Both the position numbers and the translations under genes were made by a program. Shown one piece after another: positions 51,407-58,364 of a stretch of 64,000 bases of DNA; position 1 is the first letter of the stretch; every line of letters starts with the position of its first letter. Source of the stretch: DATKMK01 sp035541895 (GTDB lineage Bacteria; Desulfobacterota; Binatia; HRBIN30; JACQVA1). The stretch lies in NCBI GenBank assembly GCA_035541895.1, contig DATKMK010000119.1:124001-188000 (forward strand), read 5' to 3'. The notes below the pieces were generated by a model, which was not told the DNA's origin, searched no databases, and saw nothing but the letters and a program-made list of their open reading frames with translations.

Positions 51407-52150
51407 ATGAGCACATCGCGTGGGTGGCCGCTGGCGATCGGGATCGGTTCGATCGCAGTGGTCGTAGTCCTTATCACCGATCGTCAGCCCTCATGGATGG
51501 ACGATGAGCGCCAGATGCCCCGCACGTCTAGAGTCGAGCAAGGTGCTCCGTCCGCATCGAATCCGCAGTGGTCGCCAGCAACGGATTTTCCGCAAGCTGG
51601 CCGTGGGCCGCATTCGGTCGGAGCGTCGTCCGGTTCCGCAGCGCGACCCGACTGGACCACCACGAATGCCTTGCAACGCCACCTCGCCCCACTTCAGCAC
51701 GATACTGAGCCGGGCAACGCGGCCGATGAGGAGATCGCGGAATTTGTTGAGGCGGCCCAGAATGCGCCCGACCCCGACGAACGTGCCGTCGCACTTCTTG
51801 GGTTGCGGGGCGCAGCGGATCGCTCTGTGGCGGAAGAATTACTCCATTCGCTGGGCGACCCAGACCCGGAGGTCCGATCCACGGCGCTCGAACAATTGGC
51901 ATTGGATCGGATTCAATGGTCGGACGAGGATGACGACGACGAGTTGTTTTCCGCCCTCAGCTCGAGCGTACAAGACCCGTCGCCGATTGTTCGAATCACC
52001 GCGCTGCGGTTGGCGAGTCAAAGCGATACCGATCGCGCGCTGGGGTTGGTGCGGCAAGCAGAGCAGGACTCCGAGCCGGAGGTCCGCGACTGGGCCGCGA
52101 TGTTGTTGGCGAGCGCCGACGAGGCCGGCGATGCTGCCAAGAAACAGTGA
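51407..52150 (+). CDS. Membrane-anchored HEAT-repeat protein
   Basis: A 247-aa protein. The N-terminal span (LAIGIGSIAVVVVLI) is followed by a ~75-residue disordered, Pro/Ser-rich linker and about four HEAT-like helical repeats: DPDERAVALLGLRGAADRSV, DPDPEVRSTALEQLALDRI, DPSPIVRITALRLASQSD and DSEPEVRDWAAMLLASADE. HEAT arrays bind proteins. Its place, 31 nt after the last module gene, suggests a scaffold for the surface proteins. GGAGG precedes the ATG. No enzymatic motif is seen. Confidence 0.75.
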   Translation: MSTSRGWPLAIGIGSIAVVVVLITDRQPSWMDDERQMPRTSRVEQGAPSASNPQWSPATDFPQAGRGPHSVGASSGSAARPDWTTTNALQRHLAPLQHDTEPGNAADEEIAEFVEAAQNAPDPDERAVALLGLRGAADRSVAEELLHSLGDPDPEVRSTALEQLALDRIQWSDEDDDDELFSALSSSVQDPSPIVRITALRLASQSDTDRALGLVRQAEQDSEPEVRDWAAMLLASADEAGDAAKKQ

Positions 52151-52667
52151 ATGACTGTTGAATAGGGCTGGGCGGCCCGCCGTCTCAACTGCCGTGACGG
52201 CGGGTACGGTCAGACTCTTGCTGCCCCGGTTCATTTTGGGCGGGTTGGTGGTCGTAGCGGTTTCAAGCGGGCCGGCCGTCCGCAGCACCCGTTGGCACCG
52301 TCGGTCCGTTCCGCCGGGTGGCGTCGCACGACAGACCAGCACGAGTGCCGAGGTTGATGAGCGCCAAGCGAGTGACGCGGTTACGCCTCTGGTGGCTCAC
52401 CGCTCCGGCACGTCGTTTGTTCGGGCAACCCAAAACATTCTTGCACCGCCCGCAGTCGGAACACTCGTAGTATTGCCGATCCACCATCCTCTTAAGCTGC
52501 TACCTGCAGACTCCGACCCTCTGTAGCGTCATCTTTCGGTCGCGCGTTCGTTTCACGCGCTGTCGCCCGGCTGTCTTGCCAGCGGGGGCTTCCCCCCGAG
52601 CGCCCGCTGGCGCCGGGTCTCAACTCAACCGAACCTCAACGGAGGGGCCGTAGAATAGGAGGCGGCC
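52151..52667. other. Low-confidence region with strong hairpin, no supported gene
   Basis: About 500 bp. An inverted repeat at 52579-52610, CCAGCGGGGGCT / AGCGCCCGCTGG, has an 8-nt loop and one mismatch. CCCGG and CCGGG outside it could extend the stem. It may terminate the receptor operon. Open frames exist on both strands (52158-52526 plus; 52263-52487 minus, the latter with a CX2CX2CX5C string), but none has a ribosome site or family resemblance, and I do not call them. Confidence 0.45.
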
Positions 52668-52913
52668 ATGTTGCACGCTGTAATACGTTCCGCTCGTGAT
52701 GCATTGCATTTTTTCGGCGAGGTCAGCCCGTACAATCTCCAGACGTTGCGGGATCACGCGCGCCAAAGCGCACGCGACGCGGAGGCACTGCACTTGCGCT
52801 TCGAGATCGCGCGCAGTGATCGTCGGGCGTTCAACCGTTACACGGAACGGTGGCTTCCGAGTCTCAAGCAATCTGGTGTGACCGTCGAGGTCGCGGTTAC
52901 CCGCGACCAGTAA
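52668..52913 (+). CDS. Hypothetical protein, 81 aa
   Basis: A short soluble protein with mixed helices (RSARDALHFFGEVSPYN, LRDHARQSARDAEALHLRFE) and a final strand-like stretch VTVEVAVTRDQ. I do not recognise a family. The main support is a strong ribosome-binding site, AGGAGGCGGCC, directly before the ATG and a codon pattern like its neighbours. It lies between the HEAT gene and the foldback repeat upstream of cysK. Confidence 0.55.
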   Translation: MLHAVIRSARDALHFFGEVSPYNLQTLRDHARQSARDAEALHLRFEIARSDRRAFNRYTERWLPSLKQSGVTVEVAVTRDQ

Positions 52914-52949
52914 AGAGATGGGCCGCAGGCGATGTGCCGTGGCCCAGTC

Positions 52950-53035
52950 CATCACAGGGGCGGCTCTATGCCCCCCGAAACGTCCGCCGACACCTGAGGC
53001 GCTCGGCGGACGACCATAGGGTCGCCCCTGTGATG
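52950..53035. repeat. 86-bp nested foldback repeat (MITE/REP-like)
   Basis: Outer arms at 52950-52970 and 53015-53035 are inverted copies matching at 19 of 21 positions (CATCACAGGGGCGGCTCTATG at the left). Inside them a second, perfect 10-bp inverted repeat, CGTCCGCCGA / TCGGCGGACG, lies at 52981-52990 and 53003-53012. The structure resembles short non-autonomous foldback elements or REP-type dispersed repeats of environmental genomes. No target-site duplication is evident, and only one copy occurs in the window. Confidence 0.7.
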
Positions 53036-53058
53036 CTGAACCATCGCGGCTGATCGAA

Positions 53059-53101
53059 TTGACTTGGAAATGGCCGAACCGTATCGTTCCCATACGGTTC
53101 G
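53059..53101 (+). promoter_or_regulatory. cysK promoter overlapped by a palindrome
   Basis: TTGACT (53059-53064), a 17-bp spacer and TATCGT (53082-53087) form a sigma-70-like promoter. A perfect 10-bp inverted repeat, CGAACCGTAT / ATACGGTTCG (53075-53101, 7-nt centre), straddles the -10 and the probable start site. It ends 6 nt before the ATG. It could be an operator for a repressor or, if transcription starts earlier, an mRNA hairpin at the ribosome entry site. No Shine-Dalgarno sequence is visible. Confidence 0.5.
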
Positions 53102-53107
53102 AGCTCG

Positions 53108-54040
53108 ATGCGTCGTCCAATCGCCTGCAGCCCGATTGAGTTGATCGGGAACACACCGGTGGTCCGCCTCAATCGGCTGAGCGGCCCGGGCGACGCGGAG
53201 GTGTGGGGCAAGCTTGAAGCCACCAACCCCGGTGGCAGTGTGAAAGATCGCATCTGTCTGGCCATGATCGAGGCGGCCGAACGGGATGGCCGTCTCAAGC
53301 CGGGCGATACCATTATCGAGCCGACGAGCGGCAACACGGGCATCGGGCTTGCGCTGGTGGCGGCGGTCAAAGGCTATCGGCTCATGCTCACCATGCCCGA
53401 CACGATGAGCGAAGAGCGCCGTGCCTTGTTGACGGCATACGGTGCGGAATTGATCCTCACGCCGGATACCAAAGGCATGCACGCAGCCGTTCGCAAGGCC
53501 GAGGAACTCCGTGAAGCGCACCCTGACTATTTCATGCCGCAACAGTTCAGCAATCCCGCAAATCCCGACGCGCACCGACGAACAACCGCGGAGGAAATTT
53601 TGGCGCAGTTCGAGCGCATCGATGCATTCGTTGCGGGTGTCGGAACTGGTGGCACCATCACGGGAGTCGGCGAGGTGTTGCGAGAACGAATGCCCGGGAT
53701 CAAGATCTATGCGGTCGAGCCCGAGTCATCGGCGGTGTTGTCGGGCAGGGATCCCGGCTTCCACAAGATCCAGGGCATCGGGGCCGGCTTCATCCCGGAA
53801 AACTTGAACGCCGACATCTACGACGAGGTCATTGCCGTGAGCGACGAGGACGCCGCGCATTGTACTCGCCGATTGGCGCGCGAAGAGGGTCTGCTGTTGG
53901 GGATTTCCTCGGGTGCGAATTGCTTCGCGGCGTTGCAGATCGCCCGCGAACTTGGGCCGGGAAAGGTCGTCCTGACGATTTTCTGCGACACCGGTGAGCG
54001 ATATCTGACGACCGATCTCTACCAGGCCGAAGGGATATGA
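53108..54040 (+). CDS. cysK: Cysteine synthase (O-acetylserine sulfhydrylase)
   Basis: A 310-aa fold-type II PLP enzyme making L-cysteine from O-acetylserine and sulfide. The PLP Lys is in NPGGSVKDRICLAMIE, the substrate loop is EPTSGNTGIGLALV and the phosphate-binding Gly-rich loop is GVGTGGTITGVG. SSGANCFAAL lies near the C-terminus. The length matches CysK; a CysM-like or cystathionine beta-synthase-like specificity is less likely. Its stop overlaps the larE start by ATGA. Confidence 0.94.
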   Translation: MRRPIACSPIELIGNTPVVRLNRLSGPGDAEVWGKLEATNPGGSVKDRICLAMIEAAERDGRLKPGDTIIEPTSGNTGIGLALVAAVKGYRLMLTMPDTMSEERRALLTAYGAELILTPDTKGMHAAVRKAEELREAHPDYFMPQQFSNPANPDAHRRTTAEEILAQFERIDAFVAGVGTGGTITGVGEVLRERMPGIKIYAVEPESSAVLSGRDPGFHKIQGIGAGFIPENLNADIYDEVIAVSDEDAAHCTRRLAREEGLLLGISSGANCFAALQIARELGPGKVVLTIFCDTGERYLTTDLYQAEGI

Positions 54041-54891
54041 CCGAACTCGATCGCAAACTCGATCGGTTGCGTGAAATCCTGCGCGGCCTGCAGCCGGTGC
54101 TGGTGGCTTACTCGGGCGGCGTGGATTCGACGTTTTTGCTGCAGGTGGCCGCGCACGAGTTGGGGACGAATGCCGTGGCGTTGACGACCAAGTCGCCAAC
54201 TGCGGCCGACGACGATTTCGATCTCGCGGTGACCCTGGCACGCGAGTTCGACGTTGCGCACATCGTGATCGAAGCAAACGAGTTGGACATCCCGGGCTAC
54301 GCCGCTAATCCCACCAATCGTTGCTATTTCTGCAAGACCAACCTGTACGAGATTTGCGCCACAGAAGCCGCCAAGCGCGGGATTCCACACATCGTCGACG
54401 GCGCGAACCTCGACGACCTCGGTGACTATCGACCCGGGCTGACGGCGGCGAGTGAGCACCGAATCCTCCATCCCTTGGTCGACGCGGAGTTGACGAAGCA
54501 GGACATCCGCGATCTGAGTCGCACGCTCGGCCTGCCGACATGGGATAAGCCATCGAGTCCGTGCTTGTCGTCGCGCTTCCCGTATGGAACCACGATCACG
54601 CTCGAATCGCTGCGGCGCGTTGCCGGCGGTGAACGCGTGTTGCAGTCCCTCGGCTTCCGTGAATGCCGGGTCCGCTATCATGGCACGATCGCGCGCCTAG
54701 AAGTGCCAGCCCAAGAGATCGGCCGTTTCGCCGACGAAGCCGTGCGTACAGAGATCGTGCGACGGTTTAAGAATCTTGGCTTCTTGTATGTTGCCGTCGA
54801 CTTACAAGGGTTTCGATCGGGTAGTCTCAACGAGGGGCTGCGCAAGTCTGCAGATACCATTCCGCCCACCGCAGATCGTCGGGAGTCGTAA
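54037..54891 (+). CDS. larE: LarE-type ATP-dependent sulfur transferase
   Basis: A 284-aa PP-loop enzyme that adenylates and then thiolates the pyridinium dicarboxylate precursor of the nickel-pincer nucleotide cofactor. The PP-loop is AYSGGVDST (SGGVDS at residues 26-31). Cys176 in KPSSPCLSSRFPYG falls at the position of the sacrificial Cys of Lactiplantibacillus LarE. There is no Cys at position 180, so the iron-sulfur variant is less likely, although Cys210 and the pair in NRCYFCK are present. LarB and LarC are not in the window. The 3' end overlaps the convergent ispD by 65 nt. Confidence 0.9.
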   Translation: MTELDRKLDRLREILRGLQPVLVAYSGGVDSTFLLQVAAHELGTNAVALTTKSPTAADDDFDLAVTLAREFDVAHIVIEANELDIPGYAANPTNRCYFCKTNLYEICATEAAKRGIPHIVDGANLDDLGDYRPGLTAASEHRILHPLVDAELTKQDIRDLSRTLGLPTWDKPSSPCLSSRFPYGTTITLESLRRVAGGERVLQSLGFRECRVRYHGTIARLEVPAQEIGRFADEAVRTEIVRRFKNLGFLYVAVDLQGFRSGSLNEGLRKSADTIPPTADRRES

Positions 54892-55525
54892 TCTTCAGAT
54901 TCGTGGCGTCACCTCGGACCACGCGAACCGCGTGACCCAGGCGTTCAAGCAACGCTGCGTCATCGGTCGCAATCACGCCCTCGCGTCGCGCTCGATCATG
55001 GGCCTCGCGAAGGAGTTGGGCACGGAACACTTGCGGGGTTTGCGCCAGCCAAACACTCTCGCGTGGCGGAGTACCGGTCACGATGCCGTGGCTATCGACC
55101 AGTTTGGCGGTGTCCCGACTCGGCATTGCGAGCACGGCGGCACCGTGACGGGCGGCATCGGCGATCACGTCTGCAATCTGCGCCGGCCGAACGAACGGGC
55201 GGGCGCCATCGTGAACCGCGACCAAATCGATCGCCGGCGGCAGCGCCGCGAGCCCGGCCGCAACTGAATCCTGTCGTTCCGCTCCGCCGCTGACCACCGT
55301 CAGCGGGCAGCGCCATGGGCCCGTGGCAGCGAGAAGCTCGCGAGTTCGATTGCAATGGTCTTCGGCAACAACGGCCACAATCGAATCGATCGAAGCGGTC
55401 GCATCGAATGCTCGCAGGGTATGGAGTAGTATCGGCGTACCGGCAAGTGGGATCAGTGCCTTCGGCGTCTGACCGCCCATCCGCTCGCCGCGACCGGCCG
55501 CCACAACGATTGCTGCAACAGTCAT
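54827..55525 (-). CDS. ispD: 2-C-methyl-D-erythritol 4-phosphate cytidylyltransferase
   Basis: A 232-aa MEP-pathway enzyme joining CTP and MEP. The nucleotide loop is AAIVVAAGRGERMGGQTPKA with Arg and Lys in place. The family signature is LVAVHDGARPFVRP near residue 100, followed by MPSRDTAKLVD and QTPQVFRAQLL. It ends by overlapping larE on the other strand. The start abuts a terminator T-tract with no room for a normal ribosome site. No ispF follows, although ispD and ispF are often linked. Confidence 0.94.
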   Translation of the reverse strand: MTVAAIVVAAGRGERMGGQTPKALIPLAGTPILLHTLRAFDATASIDSIVAVVAEDHCNRTRELLAATGPWRCPLTVVSGGAERQDSVAAGLAALPPAIDLVAVHDGARPFVRPAQIADVIADAARHGAAVLAMPSRDTAKLVDSHGIVTGTPPRESVWLAQTPQVFRAQLLREAHDRARREGVIATDDAALLERLGHAVRVVRGDATNLKITTPDDLRWAEWYLQTCAAPR

Positions 55526-55537
55526 GGATGCAAAAAG

Positions 55538-55567
55538 AAAGGGCCGGGGAGAGACTCCCGGCCCTTT
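55538..55567. terminator. Bidirectional-looking terminator between carD and ispD
   Basis: Stem AAAGGGCCGGG / CCCGGCCCTTT with an 8-nt loop. It is flanked by T-runs on both strands (GCCCTTTTTC on plus, CTTTCTTTTTG on minus). It terminates carD, 28 nt after its stop codon, and its T-tract ends only about 7 nt before the ispD ATG, so it could also attenuate readthrough into ispD. Confidence 0.88.
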
Positions 55568-55595
55568 TTCGCCATACCTTCCTCGCGCCGACTGC

Positions 55596-56078
55596 TTAGT
55601 GCGCGAAGATGTCCTTCAACTCCTCCATGATCTTCTCTTCGGGATGCGCGCGCGCGATCGACAGCTCCTTCACAAGCAAGTTGCGTGCGGTGTCGAGCAT
55701 CTTGCGCTCGCCAAAGGACAACTCCTTGTCGCCTTTGAGCACGAACAGGTCGCGCAACACCTTGGCGATCTCGAGGACAGACCCAGTCTTGATCTTCTCC
55801 GTGTACTCGCGGTAGCGGCGGTTCCACGTCTGCTGGTCGATCTCGACCCGCTTTTGACGCAGGATCTTGTACACCTTGCTGACCATGTCCTTCCCGATGA
55901 TCCGCCGCAGCCCCACCGACGCCACATTTTCGGTTGGGATCATGATGGTCATGTCGTTGTCGAGGATCCGAAGCATATAAAACGTTTTTTCGGTCCCCGA
56001 AATGACCCTGACCTGTATACTTTGGATTACGCCAACCCCGTGAGCCGGGTAGACGACCTTCTCACCCACTTTGAACAT
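55596..56078 (-). CDS. carD: CarD-family RNA polymerase-binding transcription factor
   Basis: A 160-aa protein. The N-terminal Tudor-like RNAP-interaction domain has FKVGEKVVYPAHGVGVIQSI and TFYMLRILDNDMTIMIPTEN. The C-terminal helical DNA-minor-groove domain has WNRRYREYTEKIKTGSVLEI and LSFGERKMLDTARNLLVKEL. It stabilises the open promoter complex, mainly at housekeeping promoters in families studied. I chose the ATG at 56078 because it follows GAGG and starts the conserved domain. It is transcribed from a strong promoter and ends at a clear terminator, so it is monocistronic. Confidence 0.94.
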   Translation of the reverse strand: MFKVGEKVVYPAHGVGVIQSIQVRVISGTEKTFYMLRILDNDMTIMIPTENVASVGLRRIIGKDMVSKVYKILRQKRVEIDQQTWNRRYREYTEKIKTGSVLEIAKVLRDLFVLKGDKELSFGERKMLDTARNLLVKELSIARAHPEEKIMEELKDIFAH

Positions 56079-56112
56079 CGTCCGGACCTCCCTGGCTCCG
56101 AAAAAGTAAGTG

Positions 56113-56141
56113 ATTATTGCACGCGGGCGCGCGTTCGTCAA
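56113..56141 (-). promoter_or_regulatory. Sigma-70 promoter of carD
   Basis: On the minus strand TTGACG (56136-56141), a 17-bp spacer and AATAAT (56113-56118) form a near-consensus promoter. The transcript would start near 56106 and carry a ~28-nt leader with GAGG before the carD ATG. Confidence 0.75.
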
Positions 56142-56250
56142 ACCTACGATCTCCTGCCGATGGTCAGCAACCCGCTGAATTCCCGGCATTTTGTCTCTCT
56201 CGTCGGCCGGTGCTTGTTTGCGCTCGGACGATGGACTAAGCATCGCCTCC

Positions 56251-56670
56251 ATGCTCAAGAAGATTCATCATGTGGGAATCGTGGTAAGAAACCTCGAAGA
56301 GTCGTACGTTTTCTACCGCGATACACTCGGACTCCCCGTGCACAAGGTTCAGACGGTCGAGGATCAGGGCGTGAAAGCGGCTTTGCTCACGATCGGCAAC
56401 AGCGAAATCGAGTTGCTCGAGCCGATCAATGCCAATGGGGGGGTTGCGAAGTTCCTTGAGAAGCGAGGCGAGGGCATCCACCACATCTGCTTCGAAACCG
56501 ACGATGTCGCCTCTGAACTTCAGGCAACCGTCGCCAAGGGAATCCCCGTGATCGACAAGGCACCGCGCAAGGGGCTCGCTGGTATGATCTGCTTTCTCCA
56601 TCCGAAGGCCAGCCACGGAGTCCTTGTCGAGTATGCCCAACCGTTCCCAAAGGATCACAAGGATCACTGA
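56251..56670 (+). CDS. mce: Methylmalonyl-CoA epimerase-like VOC protein
   Basis: A 139-aa metal-dependent vicinal-oxygen-chelate protein. Metal ligands are suggested by KKIHHVGIVVRN (His near residue 6), EIELLEPI (Glu), GIHHICFETDD (His) and HGVLVEYAQP (Glu). Length and motifs match methylmalonyl-CoA epimerase, which interconverts the R and S forms in propionate metabolism. The ATG at 56251 begins the fold. No mutase genes lie in this window. It leads a small operon with a second VOC gene and an SDR. Confidence 0.85.
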   Translation: MLKKIHHVGIVVRNLEESYVFYRDTLGLPVHKVQTVEDQGVKAALLTIGNSEIELLEPINANGGVAKFLEKRGEGIHHICFETDDVASELQATVAKGIPVIDKAPRKGLAGMICFLHPKASHGVLVEYAQPFPKDHKDH

Positions 56671-56671
56671 G

Positions 56672-57088
56672 ATGGCCCTTGCCAAGAAGATCGATCACAT
56701 CGCCATCGCGGTGAAGGATCTCGACACCGCCGTGCAGACCTTCACCGCCACCTTCGGTTTCCCGGTGGCGCGCCGGGGTCAGAATGCGCAACTCGGATTG
56801 CGCAACGCATTTCTCCAAGTTGGCGATGCGGAACTGGAGCTGTTCACGCCCACTAAGCCGGAGAATCCCGCGACCAAGTTTCTCGCCGAGCAAGGCGAAG
56901 GGATGTACGTGTTGTCGCTCGAAGTCGATGATCTCGATCAGGCAATCAACACGCTCACGGCGCGAGGCATCAAGGTTGGCGCGATCATGCCGATCCCGAA
57001 CGGTCGCCTGGCGTTCATCAGCCCGAAGGCCACTCACGGCGTGCTGCTGCAGTTCATCGAGTGGAAGCGGTCGCATGGGCAAACTTGA
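56672..57088 (+). CDS. Second VOC protein, methylmalonyl-CoA epimerase paralog
   Basis: A 138-aa paralog of the preceding gene, starting 1 nt after its stop. It shares the layout KKIDHIAIAVKDLDTAVQTF, LELFTPTKPENPATKFLAEQ and HGVLLQFIEW. However, the His of the third metal-ligand segment is replaced (EGMYVLSLEVDD where the paralog has GIHHICFE), and the final Glu is Gln (LLQFIEW). Metal binding and hence epimerase chemistry may be altered or lost, so it may be a partner or have a new substrate. Confidence 0.78.
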   Translation: MALAKKIDHIAIAVKDLDTAVQTFTATFGFPVARRGQNAQLGLRNAFLQVGDAELELFTPTKPENPATKFLAEQGEGMYVLSLEVDDLDQAINTLTARGIKVGAIMPIPNGRLAFISPKATHGVLLQFIEWKRSHGQT

Positions 57089-57824
57089 CGGGAGGATCGC
57101 TTTGGTGACCGGCAGCTCACGCGGAATCGGGCGCGGCATCGCTCTCGCATTCGCTGCCGAGGGTGCCAACGTGGTGGTGAACTATCGTCGCGATGAACCG
57201 GCGGCGCGCGAAACCGTTGGCGCCATCGAAGCGCTCGGCCGCAAGGCCGTCGCCATCCAAGCCGACGTCGCCGAATGGCCGCAGGTGCAGGCACTGGTCG
57301 GGCGAGCACTCGACCACTTCGGACGCCTGGACATCGTCGTCGCCAACTCCGGTGTCGCCTCTCGCGTTCAACCTGTGTGGGACCTCGACGTCGAGCATTG
57401 GCACAAGGTGATCGGCGTCAACCTCCACGGCGTGTTCTACACCTGCAAAGCGACAGCCAAACACCTCGTCGATCGCCAACAGGGCACGATCATTCTGATC
57501 TCCTCGATCGGCGCGGATGCATGTGGTCCACTGGGCGCGCCCTACTACTGTGCGAAGGCCGCGGTCAACGCGCTGACCAAGTCTTTGGCGAAGGAGTGCG
57601 CCCCGTCGCGGGTCCGGGTCAACTGCATCGCGCCGGGGCTGGTCATGAGCGACATGGGCGACCGCATGGTCAAATTTTACGGCGACGCCCTGATTGCCGG
57701 CATCCCGCTCGGCCGCCCGGGCCAACCTGAGGATATCGGGAAGGCCGCAGTCTATTTGGCCAGCGATGATGCCGACTTCGTCACCGGGAAGATTCTTCGT
57801 GTCGATGGCGGCGCGTGGATGTGA
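57075..57824 (+). CDS. Short-chain dehydrogenase/reductase (FabG-like)
   Basis: A 249-aa Rossmann oxidoreductase. The cofactor loop is VTGSSRGIGRGIAL, the NNAG-type motif is VANSGVAS, and the catalytic Ser (ILISSIGAD), Tyr and Lys (PYYCAKAAVNAL) are in order. The C-terminus PEDIGKAAVYLASDDADFVT is typical. Arg after the second beta strand (NYRRDE) suggests NADP(H). Substrates could be 3-oxoacyl-thioesters or other alcohols. It overlaps the second VOC gene by 14 nt, so the three genes form one unit. Confidence 0.9.
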   Translation: MGKLDGRIALVTGSSRGIGRGIALAFAAEGANVVVNYRRDEPAARETVGAIEALGRKAVAIQADVAEWPQVQALVGRALDHFGRLDIVVANSGVASRVQPVWDLDVEHWHKVIGVNLHGVFYTCKATAKHLVDRQQGTIILISSIGADACGPLGAPYYCAKAAVNALTKSLAKECAPSRVRVNCIAPGLVMSDMGDRMVKFYGDALIAGIPLGRPGQPEDIGKAAVYLASDDADFVTGKILRVDGGAWM

Positions 57825-57859
57825 CCGACGTTTGTCGGCCCACTGTCCACTGTCCGTTC

Positions 57860-58210
57860 CTACTTCAGCTCCTGCATCCACTGATACGTCGGGTGATTCA
57901 TCCAGCCCAAGATCTTGCGCGGGTTGGTGGTCACCTCGACGTCGGCGAGGACCTTGCTCTGGCAGGCGAGACGAAACTCGGGACCTTCCCAGCCGTTCTT
58001 TGCTTCATCGCTCGGAGTGCGCGCGGACAGCGCGTTCGGATCGCTGACGTGGACGCGACAGGTGCCGCACAAACCCAAGCCACGGCAGTTGGCGATGTTG
58101 TTGGGGAAGACGTAGAGATCAATTTTGTGGGCGCGTGCGAGCTGCCGCAAATTGGTCCCCGCTGGACACTGGACGGTGACGTTCTGCTTGACAAAGTGCA
58201 CGGTCGGCAT
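57860..58210 (-). CDS. 2Fe-2S ferredoxin
   Basis: A 116-aa plant-type ferredoxin-like electron carrier. The cluster ligands are Cys42, Cys48, Cys51 (NCRGLGLCGTC) and Cys83 (RLACQS), spaced CX5CX2CX31C. The C-terminus PRKILGWMNHPTYQWMQELK is basic and aromatic, and may bind a partner protein. No reductase lies adjacent. It is convergent with the SDR gene and divergent from glmU. Confidence 0.88.
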   Translation of the reverse strand: MPTVHFVKQNVTVQCPAGTNLRQLARAHKIDLYVFPNNIANCRGLGLCGTCRVHVSDPNALSARTPSDEAKNGWEGPEFRLACQSKVLADVEVTTNPRKILGWMNHPTYQWMQELK

Positions 58211-58326
58211 GCGTTCCGATTCCTCCGGTCAGCGCTGCATACCAAAGCCGGTGCGACGGAGCAAAGTCAGACGCCTCCCGCGCTGATTCCGGTGCCGGCG
58301 GTGTCCGAAGTCGGGTCGCGGTCCGG

Positions 58327-58354
58327 TTGACGCTATCCCGAGTGAGGCTATAAT
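58327..58354 (+). promoter_or_regulatory. Near-consensus sigma-70 promoter of glmU
   Basis: TTGACG (58327-58332), a 16-bp spacer and a perfect TATAAT (58349-58354). Transcription should begin near 58361, only about four bases before the TTG start at 58365, so the glmUS mRNA is probably leaderless. Confidence 0.75.
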
Positions 58355-58364
58355 CCCGCGCGTT

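Noticed and set aside
52263..52487. Minus-strand ORF with a CX2CX2CX5C zinc-ribbon-like string
   Set aside because: It has no ribosome site, the rest of the frame is low-complexity Arg-rich sequence, and no known family is recognisable.
52158..52526. Plus-strand ORF of 122 codons starting with TTG
   Set aside because: It has no Shine-Dalgarno sequence and a composition typical of random GC-rich frames. It overlaps the equally unsupported minus frame.
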